Source: an uncultured Eubacterium sp. (GTDB lineage Bacteria > Bacillota > Clostridia > Lachnospirales > Lachnospiraceae). Taken from it: 9,344 nt of DNA. The notes under the pieces are model-generated. The model ran no database searches and was not told the origin of the DNA. It saw only the letters and a list, made by a program, of their open reading frames with translations. The stretch spans positions 1-9,344 of the forward strand of contig CAJUFM010000093.1 of assembly GCA_910585745.1 (NCBI GenBank), written 5' to 3'. Numbering within the stretch: the first letter of the stretch is position 1; each line of letters starts with the position of its first letter. This document shows positions 8,006 through 9,344 of the stretch, one piece after another. The translations under genes and the position numbers were made by a program.

Positions 8006-8164
8006 GTCCATCCAGCGTCTATAAACCGTCCGTGCTAGCACGGAACGGGTTATAGACATTGGATGGGCTAACCGAATGAGTATGGAGAGCGGCAGCTCGC
8101 AATACGAATTCGGGGAGCTGACTGCGGGAGTGCCTTCGGCACGGAGCAGACAGCTTTATTACCG
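8006..8164 (+). repeat. Hairpin-rich repeat element, copy 1 (complete, three stems)
   Basis: This 159-base unit is followed directly by a second copy. Read on the plus strand it folds into three stems. Stem I (8008-8066) pairs CCATCCA with TGGATGG, then GTCTATAA with TTATAGAC, then a GC-rich tip, with one small internal loop, one mismatch and one bulge. Stem II (8072-8113) pairs CCGAAT/ATTCGG, GTAT/ATAC and GAGC/GCTC, separated by opposed GA/GA and GGA/GCA and capped by GGCA. Stem III (8116-8155) pairs AGCTG/CAGCT, CTGC/GCAG and GTGCC/GGCAC with a TTC loop, then TTTATTACC. No open reading frame of interest is present. The plus strand is favoured because the opposed GA bases can form sheared G-A pairs in RNA. 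It could be a small RNA, an RNA-like regulatory element or a mobile palindromic repeat. I do not recognise a named family. Confidence 0.75.
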
Positions 8165-8290
8165 GTCCATCCAGCGGCTATAAGCCACGCATGCTTGCAT
8201 GTGGTGGGTTATAGACACCCCCTGGGCTAACCGAATGAGTATGGAGAGCGACAGCTCGCAATACGAATTCGGGGAGCTGGCGGCGAGGGC
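8165..8290 (+). repeat. Hairpin-rich repeat element, copy 2 (third stem missing)
   Basis: This aligns to copy 1 at a constant offset of 159 bases with no gaps. By eye, 97 of the first 115 positions match. The stem II block (8224-8279) differs at a single position, in the loop (GACA instead of GGCA). In stem I (8176-8216) several pairs change on both sides so that pairing is kept. The outer CCATCCA arm has lost most of its partner (CCCCTGG instead of TGGATGG). Similarity stops at about 8280-8290, against the transporter stop codon, so the stem III of copy 1 is absent or replaced. On the minus strand this lies just after the transporter gene and could act as its mRNA 3' end, although no T-run is seen. 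Confidence 0.7.
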
Positions 8291-8773
8291 CTATTTCCAC
8301 TTAAACGTAATGATCCCTGCTATGATCGCTGCCAGCCCGATCACCTTTCTCCACTCAAAGGGCTGTTTTTCCACACCGAATAGTCCCATCAGCTCAATAA
8401 TGTATGCCACAACGATCTGTGCTGTCACAATAAACACCACCGCTCTCGCCGGACCGCACTGATTCATCGCCTGTATGACCGTATAGGTAATAAAAGCACC
8501 GATAGCACCGCCAAGAAGCATATATTTGGGCTGTACCCCCCATAGGCTGCTGATGGATCCATCCCTTCCTGTCACCAGCCAGGCAGCTACACAAACAACA
8601 AAAGCAGAAATCTGAACGAAAGCTGCTGCCAGCCAGATACTGCTTTGTTTTGTCACCTCTGAATTAAACACTCCCTGTACACTCATCAATGCACCAGAGA
8701 TCAGTCCAATCACAATACCCCACATAAAAAATTGCCGTCCTTTCATAAATATGATGTTGGGGGCAAAAGGCAT
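8291..8773 (-). CDS. DMT-superfamily transporter, YdcZ/DUF606 type
   Basis: A 160-residue membrane protein with five predicted helices (about 17-34, 47-68, 83-102, 109-131, 143-157). Family-like features are GALMSVQGVFN (27-37) at the end of helix 1, the GGAIGAF helix 3 start and the closing GLAAIIAGI helix. Its length fits the small YdcZ-like members of the drug/metabolite transporter superfamily, which probably work as dimers; the substrate is unknown. The ATG at 8773 has GGGAG 4 bases upstream and is consistent with a promoter-like TTGAAT-18-CATAAT. In-frame ATGs at 8746 and 8725 would remove a short polar leader, and the last of them matches the usual family start better. It stands alone between DUF2164 and the hairpin repeats, whose second copy touches its stop codon. 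Confidence 0.85.
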   Translation of the reverse strand: MPFAPNIIFMKGRQFFMWGIVIGLISGALMSVQGVFNSEVTKQSSIWLAAAFVQISAFVVCVAAWLVTGRDGSISSLWGVQPKYMLLGGAIGAFITYTVIQAMNQCGPARAVVFIVTAQIVVAYIIELMGLFGVEKQPFEWRKVIGLAAIIAGIITFKWK

Positions 8774-8796
8774 TCTGCTCCCAACTGCTATCTTTT

Positions 8797-8826
8797 ATTA
8801 TGGGCATATTGAGGAAAAATATTCAA
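8797..8826 (-). promoter_or_regulatory. Likely promoter of the transporter gene
   Basis: On the minus strand, TTGAAT (8821-8826, 4 of 6) and CATAAT (8797-8802, 5 of 6) with an 18-base spacer. The expected start of transcription near 8790 leaves a leader of about 17 bases containing GGGAG before the ATG at 8773. Just upstream lies the perfect palindrome ATGGCGCCAT (8835-8844), which may be an operator. Confidence 0.4.
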
Positions 8827-8900
8827 TTAGCTCAATGGCGCCATCAAACCAGCTTAACATCAAAAGCAGCTAAAGCAAGTTGCCGATCCACACCACTAAG

Positions 8901-9155
8901 TCACTTATAGAGAGCATAATAATCGCTCTCCAGATTCTCTAGATTTCTTGTAAGCCATAGTTTCACATCATCCAATGCCTTATTGTAAATTCTTTCTCCC
9001 AGCATTTCGATAAAAAAGTCAAGTATCATCTCAGAACCTATGATTCCCAGCTCTTCATCTCTTTCCTCTTTGAAAAAATAAATAATATCCTCTTGCATTT
9101 TTCTCTTTTCTTCTGGAGAAATACTGAGGATATTTCTCTGTCTTTCGTCTCTCAT
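8901..9155 (-). CDS. DUF2164 family protein
   Basis: An 84-residue soluble protein. The pattern ILSISPEEKRKMQEDIIYFF, then KEERDEELGIIGSEMILDFF, then ERIYNKALDDVKLWL fits DUF2164 small proteins: LS-x-E near the start, an I-x-x-FF-x-EERDEE-(I/L)G core, a (L)DFxxExxGxxIYNxAxxD helix and a C-terminal DxYxLYK. No biochemical function is established for the family and no catalytic residue stands out; it is mostly helical with no signal peptide. The ATG at 9155 has GAGG 8 bases upstream (9164-9167). The gene is complete and at the usual length. No clear terminator separates it from the transporter gene 127 bases downstream. Confidence 0.85.
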   Translation of the reverse strand: MRDERQRNILSISPEEKRKMQEDIIYFFKEERDEELGIIGSEMILDFFIEMLGERIYNKALDDVKLWLTRNLENLESDYYALYK

Positions 9156-9205
9156 ATCTATAACCTCGTCAATTTAATTTTGTATTAGTTCGTCTGGCTC
9201 AATTA

Positions 9206-9234
9206 ATTATACTCTCAAAGTTTGATAATCTACA
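9206..9234 (-). promoter_or_regulatory. Weak promoter candidate for the DUF2164 gene
   Basis: A perfect TATAAT is present on the minus strand at 9206-9211, about 50 bases before the ATG. The hexamer 17 bases upstream (TGTAGA, 9229-9234) matches TTGACA at only three positions. The rest of 9235-9344 is AT-rich and shows no supported gene. Confidence 0.3.
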
Positions 9235-9344
9235 TTCGCAAGTTCTCCGATTTCCTATATAAATATTTCAGAACACTAGTACAACGAATATTAAATAATT
9301 GGCACATTCACTTGTCTAATTGTCCAGCTACATCGTCAGAAAAT

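Noticed and set aside
8006..8164. Insertion sequence
   Set aside because: No transposase frame is present and no terminal inverted repeats bracket the unit; a non-autonomous mobile element remains possible.
8006..8290. CRISPR array or integron attC array
   Set aside because: Only two units of 159 bases with internal stems, no short direct repeats with unique spacers, and no cas or integrase gene nearby.
8199..8462. Plus-strand open frame starting in repeat copy 2
   Set aside because: It crosses from the hairpin element into the antisense of the transporter gene; no family resemblance, and the repeat is better explained by pairing than by coding.
9308..9343. Eleven sense codons (FSDDVAGQLDK) then TGA on the minus strand at the window edge
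   Set aside because: It could be the tail of an upstream gene, but so short an open stretch is expected by chance and no family can be recognised.

Overview
The window looks like a moderately AT-rich Firmicutes chromosome, most likely a gut clostridium of the Lachnospiraceae. The evidence is the protein families, the Gram-positive lipoproteins with lipobox cysteines, the AGGAGG-type ribosome binding sites, and a late-competence gene order. The family-level guess comes from gene content and recalled synteny; no search was run. Every convincing protein gene is on the minus strand, so transcription runs from high to low coordinates.

Right end (about 8291-9344): two small independent genes, a DUF2164 protein and a five-helix YdcZ/DUF606-type DMT transporter, each with its own ribosome binding site and promoter-like sequence. 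Between the transporter stop and comEA (7897-8290) there is no gene. This stretch holds two tandem copies (159-bp period) of a hairpin-rich element whose long stem differs between copies by compensating base changes, plus a good comEA promoter.

Centre (1999-7896): an apparent operon comEA - OmpR-type response regulator - HAMP histidine kinase - double-GerMN lipoprotein - comEC, with small gaps and two 4-bp overlaps. ComEA (DNA receptor) and ComEC (DNA channel/nuclease) are the DNA-uptake machinery. The two-component pair and the GerMN lipoprotein sit between them and are probably co-transcribed with them.

Left end (1-1998): a 598-residue DUF5050-like lipoprotein with its own promoter, followed by the start of holA (DNA polymerase III delta), which runs off the window. 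The holA start is a TTG with a perfect AGGAGG, and it lies inside the 3' end of the lipoprotein gene. A stray AGGAGG within a 9-bp direct repeat just after comEC suggests that comEC and holA were once adjacent and the lipoprotein gene was inserted between them.

The best candidates for something undescribed are the tandem structured element at 8006-8290 and the regulatory pair with its GerMN partner built into the competence operon.
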